A stretch of 56,737 bases of DNA from an uncultured Treponema sp. Its GTDB lineage: Bacteria; Spirochaetota; Spirochaetia; Treponematales; Treponemataceae. The translations under genes and the position numbers were made by a program. Shown here in pieces: positions 14,084 through 25,300 of the stretch (the first letter of the stretch is position 1; every line of letters starts with the position of its first letter). The DNA is taken from NCBI GenBank assembly GCA_947167345.1, contig CAMVHR010000017.1:1-56737 (forward strand), written 5' to 3'. A model generated the notes under the pieces. The model did not search any database. It saw only the letters and a program-made list of their open reading frames with translations, and was not told the origin of the DNA.

Positions 14084-16543
14084 ATGGCAGAATCTTCATC
14101 GCTGTTTGATGCCGTACCAGAAACGCATGAACCGCTTGCCGCAAGGATGCGTCCCAGGACGCTTGACGAATACATAGGTCAGGAGCACATAATAGGCAAA
14201 GGCAGGCTTTTACGCCGTGCCATTGCTGCTGACCAGCTTACCTCTGTAATATTTTATGGTCCGCCAGGTTCTGGAAAAACGACACTTGCAAGAGTAATAG
14301 CAAATCACACAAAATCAAATTTTATTACGCTCAATGCAGTTCTGGCAGGTGTCGCCGACATACGCAAGGCAATTGCAGATGCAGAGCAGCAGCGTTCCCT
14401 TTACAGCCGCAAAACAATCCTTTTTGTAGATGAAGTGCACAGGTGGAACAAAAGCCAGCAGGATGCGCTTTTGCCGTGGGTAGAAAACGGCACTATTATA
14501 TTAATAGGTGCTACAACAGAAAATCCCTTTTTTGAAGTAAACAAGGCTCTTGTAAGTCGAAGCCGCGTGTTCCAATTAAAATCGCTTACTTCTCATGATT
14601 TAATGAATGTCGCGCAGCAAACTCTTTCTGATATAGAACGAGGATACGGTCACTGGAGGGTTGAATTTGAAGAAGGAGCTCTGGAACACCTTGTAGAAAC
14701 GGCAAATGGAGACGCACGTTCTTTATTGAATGCACTGGAGCTTGCCGTTGAAACAACTCCCGAAAAGTGGATGCCAGATGCAAAGCCTCCTGTACCTGCA
14801 TGGGGAAGCATAATATACATAAGCAAAGAGGCCGCGGAAGAATCCATTCAAAAAAAGGTTGTGCTTTATGACCGTGACGGAGACTATCATTACGACATAA
14901 TATCTGCATTCATAAAGAGTCTGAGGGGACGAGACCCCGATGCTGCTTGCTATTGGCTTGCACGCATGGTAAAAGCAGGTGAAGACCCTCATTTTATCTT
15001 CAGAAGAATGCTCATCAGTGCGTGTGAAGACACTGGTCTTGCAGATCCGTATGCAATTTCTGTAATAGAAAGCTGCGCATCAGCTTTTGACAGGGTTGGT
15101 CTGCCGGAAGGAAGATACTTTCTTGCTCATGCAGCACTCTATCTTTCGACAGCACCAAAGTCCAACAGCTCCATGGCATTCTTTGATGCACTTTCTAGCG
15201 TAGAAAAAGAGGACGCAGAAGTGCCAAATCATTTAAAAGACCCTTCAAGGGATGCAGAAGGTTTCGGACACGGTGCAGGATATTTATATCCTCATGCATA
15301 CAGAGACCACTGGGTAGCCCAGCAATATTTGCCTGACATTCTTGCAGGAAAAGTCTTTTACAATCCTACAACTCAGGGCTACGAAGCTTCGATACGGCAG
15401 GATGTTCTTTCACGAAGGGAAATTCAAATAGCGTCCCTGCTTGAAAACAGTTCAAAGGCAAATGCAAGCAGCGATGCCCTTTCGGAATGGTGGGAAAAAA
15501 GCGGTCACTTTCATGGTTTTGAAAAAGCAGAAGAAAACCTTACTTTTAGTCCCAAAGACAAGAGGAAGGATGCTGTTTTAGACAATGCAGAAAAATCTTG
15601 GCGGTCAAGACTGGAAACAAACAAGGCAGAAATACTTATGTTCATAAGGAATAGCATGATTGAGGCCGCAAAGCTTTTGCGCCACACGAGAAGCCTTGTA
15701 TGGAATGCGGATGATGCATTGCTTTTGTTTGAAATCATACGAAAAACACCAGAAGGCATAACGTGCGGAGCCTGCAGGACGCAAGAAGGCATAAGGGTGT
15801 TACAGCAATATGCTTCGACTCTGGATGAAATTGACAGGCCATTGCTTGCCGTAAAGCAGGCGGGCAAAAAGGATTTTGAAGCATTCAGGCAGACAATATC
15901 CTCTTTTGCAGATGTTGATTTTGACAGAGTGTTTTTTAGGGACATTTTTGCAAGCACAGATGACATAAAAGCTTGTGCCAGTGCATTGAAAAATGCCTTT
16001 TATGGCAAGGCTAAAGCCGGTAAAGACATTGCTTTTAACGAGGATGACAAGCTTGAAAAAGATGAACCTCCCCTGCTTGATGAAAATGCTCTAGTAATAA
16101 TCTCGCAAAGGATTCCGTGCCACGGGCAGAAAATAAGCGATATCATTGCATCTCAGATTTTTGTACATTCCGCTACAGATTCACAAACCGCACGCCTTAT
16201 TGACAGAATGAATGTAGCAGAAAAAGAATTCTTTTCGGACAAAGAAAATTCATTGTTCAACTGGGATTCACAGACGATTTTGGAATCATTTGAAAAAGAA
16301 AACCTTGATACGAACATACAGAAAACGACTCTTGAAGAAAAACGATACATTACGGAAGCTGATATTGAAAAGTGGTTTTCAAAGGCATCGTCTTACGGAA
16401 TGCACATGCATGAGGCGCTTGGAGAAGACGGGGTGAAAGCTGTCAAGGACATGCTCATAAAAGAAGCAGGAAAAAAACTATTTGTATGGCGTACAGAAAA
16501 TATATTTGTTACTTGTCGCTTTCATAAAACTGATATAAAATAA
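14084..16543 (+). CDS. rarA: RarA/MgsA-type AAA+ ATPase fused to a large C-terminal domain
   Basis: 819 residues. The N-terminal half (about 1-430) is a complete RarA (replication-associated recombination protein A), a clamp-loader-like ATPase acting at stalled forks. It shows LDEYIGQEHIIG, Walker A GPPGSGKTT (59-67), Walker B LFVDEVHRW, GATTENP, and the C-terminal YPHAYRDHWVAQQYLP. Ordinary RarA stops near here. Residues about 450-819 form a second, mostly helical part with no motif I could assign; a RarA/unknown-domain fusion of this size is a known annotation class, and a degenerate methyltransferase-like fold is one possibility. There is no Shine-Dalgarno before the ATG, which lies 8 nt after the lipoprotein stop. 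Confidence 0.9.
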   Translation: MAESSSLFDAVPETHEPLAARMRPRTLDEYIGQEHIIGKGRLLRRAIAADQLTSVIFYGPPGSGKTTLARVIANHTKSNFITLNAVLAGVADIRKAIADAEQQRSLYSRKTILFVDEVHRWNKSQQDALLPWVENGTIILIGATTENPFFEVNKALVSRSRVFQLKSLTSHDLMNVAQQTLSDIERGYGHWRVEFEEGALEHLVETANGDARSLLNALELAVETTPEKWMPDAKPPVPAWGSIIYISKEAAEESIQKKVVLYDRDGDYHYDIISAFIKSLRGRDPDAACYWLARMVKAGEDPHFIFRRMLISACEDTGLADPYAISVIESCASAFDRVGLPEGRYFLAHAALYLSTAPKSNSSMAFFDALSSVEKEDAEVPNHLKDPSRDAEGFGHGAGYLYPHAYRDHWVAQQYLPDILAGKVFYNPTTQGYEASIRQDVLSRREIQIASLLENSSKANASSDALSEWWEKSGHFHGFEKAEENLTFSPKDKRKDAVLDNAEKSWRSRLETNKAEILMFIRNSMIEAAKLLRHTRSLVWNADDALLLFEIIRKTPEGITCGACRTQEGIRVLQQYASTLDEIDRPLLAVKQAGKKDFEAFRQTISSFADVDFDRVFFRDIFASTDDIKACASALKNAFYGKAKAGKDIAFNEDDKLEKDEPPLLDENALVIISQRIPCHGQKISDIIASQIFVHSATDSQTARLIDRMNVAEKEFFSDKENSLFNWDSQTILESFEKENLDTNIQKTTLEEKRYITEADIEKWFSKASSYGMHMHEALGEDGVKAVKDMLIKEAGKKLFVWRTENIFVTCRFHKTDIK

Positions 16544-16570
16544 TTACAATATTTATCAGGAGGATACTCA

Positions 16571-17203
16571 ATGAATTTTATCTTTTTAGGACCACCAGGA
16601 GCTGGTAAGGGAACTCTTGCAGGAGACGTAGCAAAAGAATACGGAATTCCTCACATTTCTACTGGAGACATTTTCCGCGCAGCCATAAAAAATCAGACTC
16701 CACTCGGAGTAAAGGTAAAAAGCATTATTGATGCTGGTGGACTTGTAAGCGATGATATTACATGCGAACTTGTAGCAGACAGACTTAAGCAGGATGACTG
16801 CAAAAAAGGATTTATTCTGGATGGCTTTCCACGTACAATCCCACAGGCAGAAGCTTTGGAAAAAATTTGCCCGGATGTAAAGGTTGTAAACTTTGAAGTT
16901 GACAATGAACTGATTATTGCACGTTTGAGCAACCGCCGCGTATGCAAGAGCTGCGGAACAAATTTCAATGTAAAGTTCAAGCCTCCTAAGGTAGAAGGAA
17001 AATGCGATAATTGTGGCGGAGAATTGTATACTCGTGATGACGACAAGCTTGAATCAATTACAAACAGGCTTGATGTATACCGCAGTCAGACAGAGCCTTT
17101 AATTGATTTCTACCGCAAATTAAATAAGCTCACAGACATTGATTCTGCAAGAGACAGCAAACTGGTACTTGTGGACTTCAGAAAGCTTTTTCCTGCTGAC
17201 TAA
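16571..17203 (+). CDS. adk: Adenylate kinase
   Basis: 210 residues. Converts ATP and AMP to two ADP in the cytoplasm. The P-loop GPPGAGKGT lies at residues 7-15, followed by ISTGDIFRAAI and DGFPRT (AMP binding). The LID (about 125-160) carries a four-cysteine zinc knuckle (CKSCG and CDNCGG), so this is the zinc-bearing long form. AGGAGG sits seven bases before the ATG. A strong intrinsic terminator follows. Confidence 0.97.
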   Translation: MNFIFLGPPGAGKGTLAGDVAKEYGIPHISTGDIFRAAIKNQTPLGVKVKSIIDAGGLVSDDITCELVADRLKQDDCKKGFILDGFPRTIPQAEALEKICPDVKVVNFEVDNELIIARLSNRRVCKSCGTNFNVKFKPPKVEGKCDNCGGELYTRDDDKLESITNRLDVYRSQTEPLIDFYRKLNKLTDIDSARDSKLVLVDFRKLFPAD

Positions 17204-17230
17204 TTAAAAGAAAAATCCATAAATTTAATG

Positions 17231-17274
17231 GGAATATATTTTAACAGGCTTTAAAATATATTCCTTTTTTTTTA
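17231..17274 (+). terminator. Intrinsic terminator after adk
   Basis: Perfect 14-bp stem GGAATATATTTTAA / TTAAAATATATTCC (17231-17244 with 17251-17264), loop CAGGCT, then ten T residues. Confidence 0.9.
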
Positions 17275-17306
17275 TTTTCCACCACAAGAAACACCCTCTT
17301 AGAAAG

Positions 17307-17335
17307 TTGAAGTTTTTCGATTATTTTGATATAAT
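17307..17335 (+). promoter_or_regulatory. Promoter for carD-ispDF (leaderless)
   Basis: TTGAAG (17307-17312), a 17-nt spacer and consensus TATAAT (17330-17335). The ATG at 17344 is 8 nt beyond the -10; the ATG at 17338 is too close to be transcribed from it. Confidence 0.75.
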
Positions 17336-17343
17336 ATATGTCT

Positions 17344-18015
17344 ATGGCTAAACCTAAGACAGAATTTACAGTTAATCAAAAAATAGTCTATCCAAGTCAG
17401 GGTGTTGGAAAAATAACAGAAGTCTTTAAAAAAGAATTTAAAGACCAGCTTGTATACTACTACAAGATTTATCTTGAAGTTTCAGATATGTACATTATGG
17501 TGCCTGTAGAAAAAGCAGAGGGGCTTGGCATCCGTTCAATTGTTTCAAAGGATGAAGCACAAAAGGCACTGGACATGATTAGCGAAGACTTTGAGCCTCC
17601 TACGTCAGACTGGAAGTTACGCTATCAGCAGAACCTTGATCTTTTGAAAAAAGGTACTATCGAAGATATAGCTTCTATCGTACGTTGCCTTTACCACAGG
17701 TCTAAAGTAAAGGAACTTCCTATTCTTGAAAGAAAACTGTACGACAATGCAAAAAAGCTTCTTGAAGATGAAATTGCTGAGGCATTCGGAATTTCTTCAA
17801 AAGAGGTTGAAGTTATTCTTCATGCAAAGCTTGAGCCTTTGGGAGTCAAGACTGAAAAGAAGTCTGCCGTCTATGAAGATGATGAAGATGACGAAGACTT
17901 TGACGATGAAATAGACAACAATGAAAAAGATGCTGACGATGATGATGCAGAAGACGATGTAGATGCCGATTCTGATGATTCTGACGACAGCGATGATATG
18001 GATGACGAAGAATAA
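17344..18015 (+). CDS. carD: CarD/CdnL-type RNA polymerase-binding regulator with acidic tail
   Basis: 223 residues from the ATG at 17344; an in-frame ATG at 17338 would add two residues but lies only 2 nt after the -10 box. The N-terminal Tudor-like RNAP-interaction domain (about 8-65) reads VNQKIVYPSQGVGKITEV and YYKIYLEVSDMYIMVPVEKA. A helical DNA-minor-groove-binding domain follows (about 75-165; LRYQQNLDLLKKGTIEDIA). CarD proteins stabilise the open promoter complex. The final 45 or so residues are almost purely Asp/Glu/Ser and the last codons overlap the start of ispDF by 14 nt. The acidic tail is not part of the core family and may mimic DNA or tune binding. Confidence 0.92.
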   Translation: MAKPKTEFTVNQKIVYPSQGVGKITEVFKKEFKDQLVYYYKIYLEVSDMYIMVPVEKAEGLGIRSIVSKDEAQKALDMISEDFEPPTSDWKLRYQQNLDLLKKGTIEDIASIVRCLYHRSKVKELPILERKLYDNAKKLLEDEIAEAFGISSKEVEVILHAKLEPLGVKTEKKSAVYEDDEDDEDFDDEIDNNEKDADDDDAEDDVDADSDDSDDSDDMDDEE

Positions 18016-19243
18016 ACTATTTTTAGTATTAGCCGCAGCCGGCTCATCGTCAAGGATGGGCATAGGCAAAAAGAAAGAATATCTTGAGATGGGACAGGGA
18101 ACTGTCCTTTCTCAATCTGCAAAAGCTTTTCTGCTTGCAGATGAACACTCCAATGACATTTCTCACATTATCATAACAATTCCAAAGGGTGATGATTCGT
18201 TGGCAAGGCTCGCTCTTCTAAAGGATTCTAGAGTTTCAGAATTATTGAAAAAAGTTTCGTTCTCATTCATTGAAGGAGGTTCTTCCCGACAGGAATCTGT
18301 GTATAATGCTCTAAAATACATTCAGACACTTATAAATGATTTTCCGAAGGAAGAGCAGGAACAGGCAATAGTTCTCATTCATGATGCGGCAAGACCTTTT
18401 GTTTCTGAAAAAATTATAACTGATACAATTATATGTACTCAAAAATACGGTGCGGCAGTACCTTCAATTCCAGCTGTTGATACGCAAAAAATTATTTCTG
18501 AAGACGGAACCATACAAACACATTTACAAAGAAGTGCCATTGGTGCAGTACAAACGCCGCAGGGATTTTTATTTCTTCCGCTACTGGAATGTCATAAGAA
18601 GGCAAGTCTTCTAAAAAAGGAATTCACTGATGACACTGAAATTTGGGATGCATACCCTGATATAACAGAAAGAAGAAAAGTACATATTGTAGCAGGGGAC
18701 ATACAAAACAAAAAAATTACATACGCAAAGGATATAGGACTTACGATAAATTCTAAGACCGATAAACACATGACACATATAGGCATTGGAACTGATTTGC
18801 ATAAACTTGTTGAAGGTAGAAAACTCTTTCTTGGAGGGGTTTCTATTCCCTCTGAAAAAGGTGAGCTAGGACATTCCGATGGAGATGTTTTGCTGCATGC
18901 CATTACAGATGCCTTGCTTGGTGCAAGTGGTTTGGGAGATATCGGTTCGTATTTTCCACCGGAAGACAGCAAATGGAAAGACGCTGATTCAGCTGTCTTG
19001 TTGCAAACTGTCTGGAACGATATAAAGGGTGCTGGATGGCATTTAATAAATTTAGACTGTGTTATTGAAATAGAGCGTCCAAAATTTTTGCCGTGGAGAC
19101 AGAAAGTTATAGACTCCATAGCAGACATATTGCAAGTATCAAACACTCAGATTTTTGTAAAGGCAAAAACAAACGAAAAATTAGATGCGGTTGGCAATGG
19201 TGATGCCGTAAAAGCATATTGTGTCTGTCTTTTGGAGCGTTAA
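18002..19243 (+). CDS. ispDF: Bifunctional IspD/IspF of the MEP isoprenoid pathway
   Basis: 413 residues from the ATG at 18002, inside the carD tail. Residues about 1-245 are IspD (MEP cytidylyltransferase): LAAAGSSSRMG and KKEYLE near the start, IHDAARPF in the middle. Residues about 258-413 are IspF (MECDP synthase): GIGTDLHKLVEGRKLFLGG, GHSDGDVLLHAITDALLGA, FVKAKTNEKLDAVGNGDAV. The fusion joins two non-consecutive pathway steps, as in several proteobacteria and treponemes. A longer frame back to 17963 lies wholly within the acidic carD tail and is rejected. No separate promoter is seen, so expression depends on carD. Confidence 0.95.
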   Translation: MTKNKLFLVLAAAGSSSRMGIGKKKEYLEMGQGTVLSQSAKAFLLADEHSNDISHIIITIPKGDDSLARLALLKDSRVSELLKKVSFSFIEGGSSRQESVYNALKYIQTLINDFPKEEQEQAIVLIHDAARPFVSEKIITDTIICTQKYGAAVPSIPAVDTQKIISEDGTIQTHLQRSAIGAVQTPQGFLFLPLLECHKKASLLKKEFTDDTEIWDAYPDITERRKVHIVAGDIQNKKITYAKDIGLTINSKTDKHMTHIGIGTDLHKLVEGRKLFLGGVSIPSEKGELGHSDGDVLLHAITDALLGASGLGDIGSYFPPEDSKWKDADSAVLLQTVWNDIKGAGWHLINLDCVIEIERPKFLPWRQKVIDSIADILQVSNTQIFVKAKTNEKLDAVGNGDAVKAYCVCLLER

Positions 19244-19257
19244 TAAATCTATAAAAA

Positions 19258-19297
19258 AAGCCATGGTCAAAAACTGTCAAGTTTTCAGCCATGGCTT
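19258..19297. terminator. Bidirectional terminator between ispDF and the giant coiled-coil gene
   Basis: Stem of 18 nt per arm, AAGCCATGGTCAAAAACT / AGTTTTCAGCCATGGCTT, with one mismatch and a GTCA loop. Seven T residues follow on the minus strand, so it should act best on the giant gene; the plus-strand side is followed by AATTATTTCTAT. Confidence 0.85.
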
Positions 19298-19321
19298 AAT
19301 TATTTCTATCTAACGCCTTAA

Positions 19322-22300
19322 TTAATCCTCATCGTCAAATCCTTCCATCTGAAGAATAAGCTGAACTTCATTCAACGACAAACTCAGATTATTTGCTATT
19401 TCGTCATTACTCCATCCGCGTATCTTTAAATCACGTACAGATTCCTTTACTTCAGGTGTTAAAGAACGAGATCTTGCAGAGGATGCTGTTCTTCTTCCAG
19501 CTGAAGAAGACTTTGACTTTGCTATAGTATGCAAAGTCCGCAATTGTTCATCAGCTTCTTCTGAGAGCCGTTGAATTCTTTCTTCAGCTGACTCGGCAAC
19601 CTTCTGAATTCTTTCCGTTGCATCTTCAGAAACCTGCTGAAGATGATCTTCGCTCTTAGCGAATTTATCACGAACAGAATTAAGCTGTTTTACCTTCTTT
19701 TCTGTATCAGCAATAATCTTCTGCAAATTCGTAAGCTTATCAACAGCATCATTAATCGTCTCGCTATTATTCATGATGTTGTCAACATTGTCCTGCATCT
19801 TCTTTATTTCATCAGGAAGCTTTGTTATCTGAGTATTACACTGCTTAAGCCGCTTTTCAAGCTCGCCAATCTGACCAACAGCATTATCTACAGTCTTAGC
19901 AACCTGATCTACAGTCTCACCCTTCTTTTCTATGCGGTCATACTGCTTTTGAATATCACTTAGAGACTGCTGGAAGTTACGCACCGTAGCCTGCATGTTA
20001 ACAAGATCATCACTCTGAACCGTAAGATTTTCAATCTTCTGATCCATAGAAGAACTCATTTCCATAAGGCGTGCAAACTTCTTATCAAGATTTTTAAGTG
20101 TCAAATCCTGCTTGTTGTAATTACTTATAGTCTCATTGACATTATCATGCAAGTCCTCAACCTTCTGAATATCATTGGTAATACTGTCAATCTTAGCTTC
20201 ATACGAAGCTATTTCCTTAATCTTACTACGCAGTATTTCTATAGAAGCATCAAGCTGTGTTTTCAGTTCATTTGCCCTGTCAAACACTCCAGTCTGTGTT
20301 GTAAAGTTTGCAATGCTCTTGTTGATAGCTTCAATCTTATTCTGCAAAGCATTTGTTTCAGTATTAAAGCTGTCTATCATTCTGCGGTAATTATCCCTGT
20401 CAGAAGTTTCCAGATCAGCAAATTCCTTTCGCAAACCTTTTATGTCTTTATCCGTCTGAAGTGTATGATCGTCTACAAGTTTCTTTGTACGAGAAAGCAT
20501 ATCATCAAACTGTTTCTTTATTGTCTGCAAAATATGCTGAGACTGCTCATCATAATACTTTACAGCTTCTTCTGTCTTGCCCTTAAGAGATGAAATGTCA
20601 GCTTCTATTTTTGTATTTGAGACAGACGAACGCTGTTCCAAATCCTCCATACCCTGTATAGTCCTGTCCTTAAACTGAGCAAACTGAGTCTTAAAATCTT
20701 CGCTTACAGCAGCAAACTGATTTTCAAGATTCTTTTTCCAGTTGCCAAAATCTTCTACAGCAGCTTCAACAGCCTTTGCATTAGCGCTCTGGTTTTCGTT
20801 ATAAGAACGTTTCAATTCACTCATCTGTGAAGAGAAAAGCTCCTGATTCTTATTCAACTGGTCTGTTATTTTCCTATTGTATTTTTCAGTCTCTGTTTTG
20901 AGGATACTGTCTGCCTGAGCTGAAGTCTTTTCCAGTTCAGCCTTATAGCGTGACATAAATTCCTTAAACTTTGACTCTACAGAATCAATCTGCTCTTGCA
21001 GTGAATTATTATTGCTTTGAACTGCAATTTCAAATTTTCTTTCCTGCTCTGTAGTTTTTTCCTGAATATCAGCAATACGCTTTTTCAAATCGTCAACATA
21101 ACTTGTTTCGATTTTGCGCCGATTTGCCTCATATTCAGATTCAAATTCAGAAAGCTTTCTGTCAAAATTATCCTGCCAGTCAGAAAGTTGTCGGGAAATA
21201 TCATTCTGCCGCTTTGTAAGGTCAGCAGCAAAAGACTCTTCAAAAAGCTTAAGATTCTCGCTTGTCTTTACAAGGGAAGTCTTTTTCAATTCATCTACAC
21301 CGGTTCTGAGAGTTTCAATATCAGCTTTTAGCTTTTCACCCTTTGTCTGAATTTCATTTTCGAATTTTTCAAAATCAGAAACAACTTTTTTCTGAGATTT
21401 TTCCAGCAGAACTTTCATGGTCTGTTCAAGTTTATCTACATCAGCACCTGTTGAATTAAGCTTTTCAAGTTTATAATCAACGGTCTGCTTATAAGTATCA
21501 AGCTGCTTATCAAGGCCTGAAAGGAATTTTGACTCACGAGTTTCATAATCAGCGGCAATAGCCTGCATTGAATTAGACATCTTCTGATCGAACTCATCCA
21601 ACTGCTCCCTCAAAGAATCGCTGAAAATTGCAAGCCGCTTAGAACATGCCTGTGTTTCTTCATCAATCTTGGATGCAGTAGAATATGCAAGTGACTCAGA
21701 CTGCTTGTATTCATCCTGAATCTTCTTAATGGAATCTTCGACAGATGATTTTATTTTGTCTGCACGCTCAGAAAGAGTCATCATTGCAGACGTTACATTG
21801 TCCTGCATATCATGAACCTTTGCATCAAGTTCCATTCTATACTTTTCAAGGTTAGAAGAACTTTCAGACTGATATTTGCCGTAAGCCTCAGCCTCTTCAC
21901 GCTCTGCCCTTTCAAGCATATCCTTGAACAGATTCTCAAATCGCTTTTGAACTTGTGCAGTCTTTACATCTATAGAATTCTGCAATGTAATAAGCTGCTT
22001 TGTATTGCCTTCAGCATCAGTACTCAATTCTGAAGCGGTATGCTTTACCTTTTCATAAGTAGCATCAAGGTTTGCCTGAAGAGAACCAATTCTTTCATTA
22101 ATTTCTTTTTCTATAGAAGATGTCTTTGAATCAAGAGTATTCTGGAAATCCTCAACCTTTGATTCAAGGCGTTCAGACAAACTCTTTACAGTATCAGTAA
22201 GGCGTGACGTAATTTCTGAGTTGTTTGTACTTACGGACATTTCAAGAGCCTTTGTCTTTTCATCAACCTTAGAAACTATTTCTGTCGTTCTGTCTGTAAA

Positions 22301-25300
22301 GTCTTTGGTGATTTCATTGAATTTCTTATTGAAGTCATCAGTCAAAGAGGAAGACTGAACTTTAAGGTTCTGCTCAATTTCAGCAGTTTTGTCCTTTATG
22401 TTCTGATCCAAAGCATCGGTGCGTGCCTTCAAATCATCCTGAAGGACTGACGTTCGTGACAAAAGTTCCTGCTCAAGAGAAGAAGCCTTTAAGTTCAGAT
22501 TCTGCTCAATGGATTCTGTACGTTTTTTCAGCTCTGCTTCAAGACTGTTTGTTCTTCCTGTCAAAGAAACAGTAAGAGTATCAGTTTTGTTATTCAGAAG
22601 ATTTTCTGTTGCACTTGTTTTTTCAAGAATAGCTTTCTGCAAAATAGAAATTTTAGAATCGAGACCTGCATAAAGTTCCGCTGTTCTAGTTTCTACATCC
22701 TTATTATATGATGTCGCAGTATTCTTATATCTTTCGATTGCAGAAGAAGTCTGCTTCGTTACATTATTTGTAAGCTCTTCAAGATTCTTCTGCAGTGCAT
22801 CCTGGAATTCAGCAGACTTGCTTGCAATTTCATTATTAATTGTAACGGTCTTTACCTTAACATCTGCAAGCTGCTTGTTTAATGCATTTTCAAGGACAGA
22901 TGTCTTCTGGTTTATTTCCCGCTCCAATTCAGATGTTCTTTTTTCAAGAATCTTTCGCAATGTAGATGTACGGTCTTCAATATCTTTTGTATAAGTAATT
23001 GTTGTATTCCTGTACTTCTCAATAGCGGCAGTTGTCTGAGTCTTTACATCTGAAGTCATTGCATCCAGCTGAGAATATACATTCTTTTCGAGTTCTGAAG
23101 TCTTTGAATGGATTTCAGAACTAATAGCCTTAGCCTTTTCATTCAAACCGGCAAGCTTTTTCTTGATATCATCATCGAGAGACAAAGAACGCTGTTTCAT
23201 TACAGATTCAAGAACAGAAGTCTTGTCATTGATTTCCTTTTCCAAGGCACCTGCCTTTTCATCAAGAGCTGTCCTCAAAGCAGTAGTTCTGTCTTCAATA
23301 TTCTGCGTATAACTATCACATGTCTTCTGATATTCTGTGATAGCCTTATCAGTCTTAACCTTTGTTTCTTCTGCAATTGAATTCAACTTCTTAACAACAA
23401 CATTTTCAAGAGCAGCTGTTTTTCTGTTCATTTCGGCATTAATATCTTCTGCCTTCTTGTACAGGGCTTCTATTTTGCCCATGATTGTAGAATCAATGTC
23501 CTGTGTCTTTTCAGACAAAGCCTTGTTCAAAGCTTCTGTCTGCTGGGTAACAGACTGTGTAAGCTCAGATATTCTTGCAATTGCATCATCATCAATTGCC
23601 TGTGTTTTTTGAGATACAGAATCAAGCAGAGACTGAATCTTTTCAGAAACATCATCATCGATAGTGCTTGTCTTTTCAATTACACTTCGCATTAGTCCAT
23701 CTATCTTTGAATCCACATCAGAATCCAACGATTTTGTCTTGTCATAAACAAGATTTACCATGGCATCTATTTTTTCAGTCAAATCAGCACTGACGGATGA
23801 AGCCTTGGTTGAAATTGTCTCATCAATTGAATCAATACGGGTATTAAGAGTTGTATCAATATCATTTGCTCTGTCATCCAGAAGTGCATGAACGGTTTCA
23901 AAACGCTCGTGAACTTCTGAGTCAAGAGAAGTTACTTTTTCTGCAAGCTCAGACGAAACAGAATCAAGTTTTTCGGTCAAAGAATCGGTAAGGGATTCAA
24001 CTTTTGAAACATAGTCTGCATCAAAATTATCAGTTTTGCCAGTAAACTCTTTTATAAGAGAATCCATGCGCTCTATACAGTCTGCCTTCAAAGATGATTC
24101 TTTTTCTGTAAAATCATTTGCAAGAACAGCAAGACGATTATTACAGTCCGAATCAAAGTTGTCTATCTTTGACGTTATATCAGATGCAAGCTGTTCAACA
24201 CGATTATTATTGTCTGAATCAAAAGCATCGATCTTAGATGTTATATCAGATGCAAGCTGTTCAATGCGATTATTACTGTCTGAATCAAAAGCATCGATCT
24301 TAGATGTTATATCGGATGCAAGCTGTTCAACACGATTATTACTGTCTGAATCAAAAGCATCTATCTTAGATGTTATATCTGATGCAAGCTGTTCAATGCG
24401 ATTATTACTGTCTGAATCAAGATTTGCAATCTTAGATTTTAAATCCTCAGACAAATGCTCAATGCGATCACTCAAATTAGAATCAACATTTCCAATCTTA
24501 GAATTCAGTTCAGAATACAAAGAATCAATATGTTCTCGACATCCTGAATCAACAGAATCAGCTTTTTGCATACAGTTTTCTTCAATCTGGGAAATACGGC
24601 TGTTGCATTCAGAATCAATAGCAGAAGCCTTTTCTGACATTGAAGCTTCAAGCTGAGCAATCCGCTCATCATATTCTGCATTCAGAGTATCAACCTTTTC
24701 ATTTACAGATGTCAGGAGAGCATCTGATTTTTCTTCTACAGAAGAAACCCTTTCGTCTACTGAAGAAGAAATATTTTCAAGTCTTTCTGTCACACCATCT
24801 TCAAGAGACTTTACTCTTTCATTAAGATTTGAAGAAACTCCGTTAATCTGATCACTATAGCTGTTTATCAGAGAATCAACAGCATTTTTTATATCATCAT
24901 CAAGAGTCTTTGTCTTATCGTTGAATTCAGATGTCACTTCAGAAATTTTACGAGCAATATCATCATCCATCTGCTGAGACTTTTCTTTTACAGATTCAGA
25001 CAAAGACTGAATGAGTGCATCAACTTCATCATTCAAAGACTTTTCTTTCTTTCCAATTGACACAGAAAGACTTTCAACCTTTTCAAGGACATCTTTTCCA
25101 ATTGATTCAGATTTCAAAGAAAGTTCTTCATTCAACCGATTAATAATGCCGGTGACATCAGAATCAAGAGCTTTTGTCTGACTTTCAAGTTTATCATTAA
25201 GTTCTGAATACTTTGAAGTCATATCAAAATCAAGGTTCTTTGTCTTCTGATCCAATATAGAACTTAAATTTCCAATAGAGTCATTCAAACTTGCCGAGAA

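Noticed and set aside
17963-18001. N-terminal extension of IspDF
   Set aside because: Those codons are the acidic carD tail in another frame; the IspD domain begins right after the ATG at 18002.
17797-18122. Minus-strand Ser/Ile-rich frames opposite the carD tail
   Set aside because: Shadows of the acidic codon run in carD.
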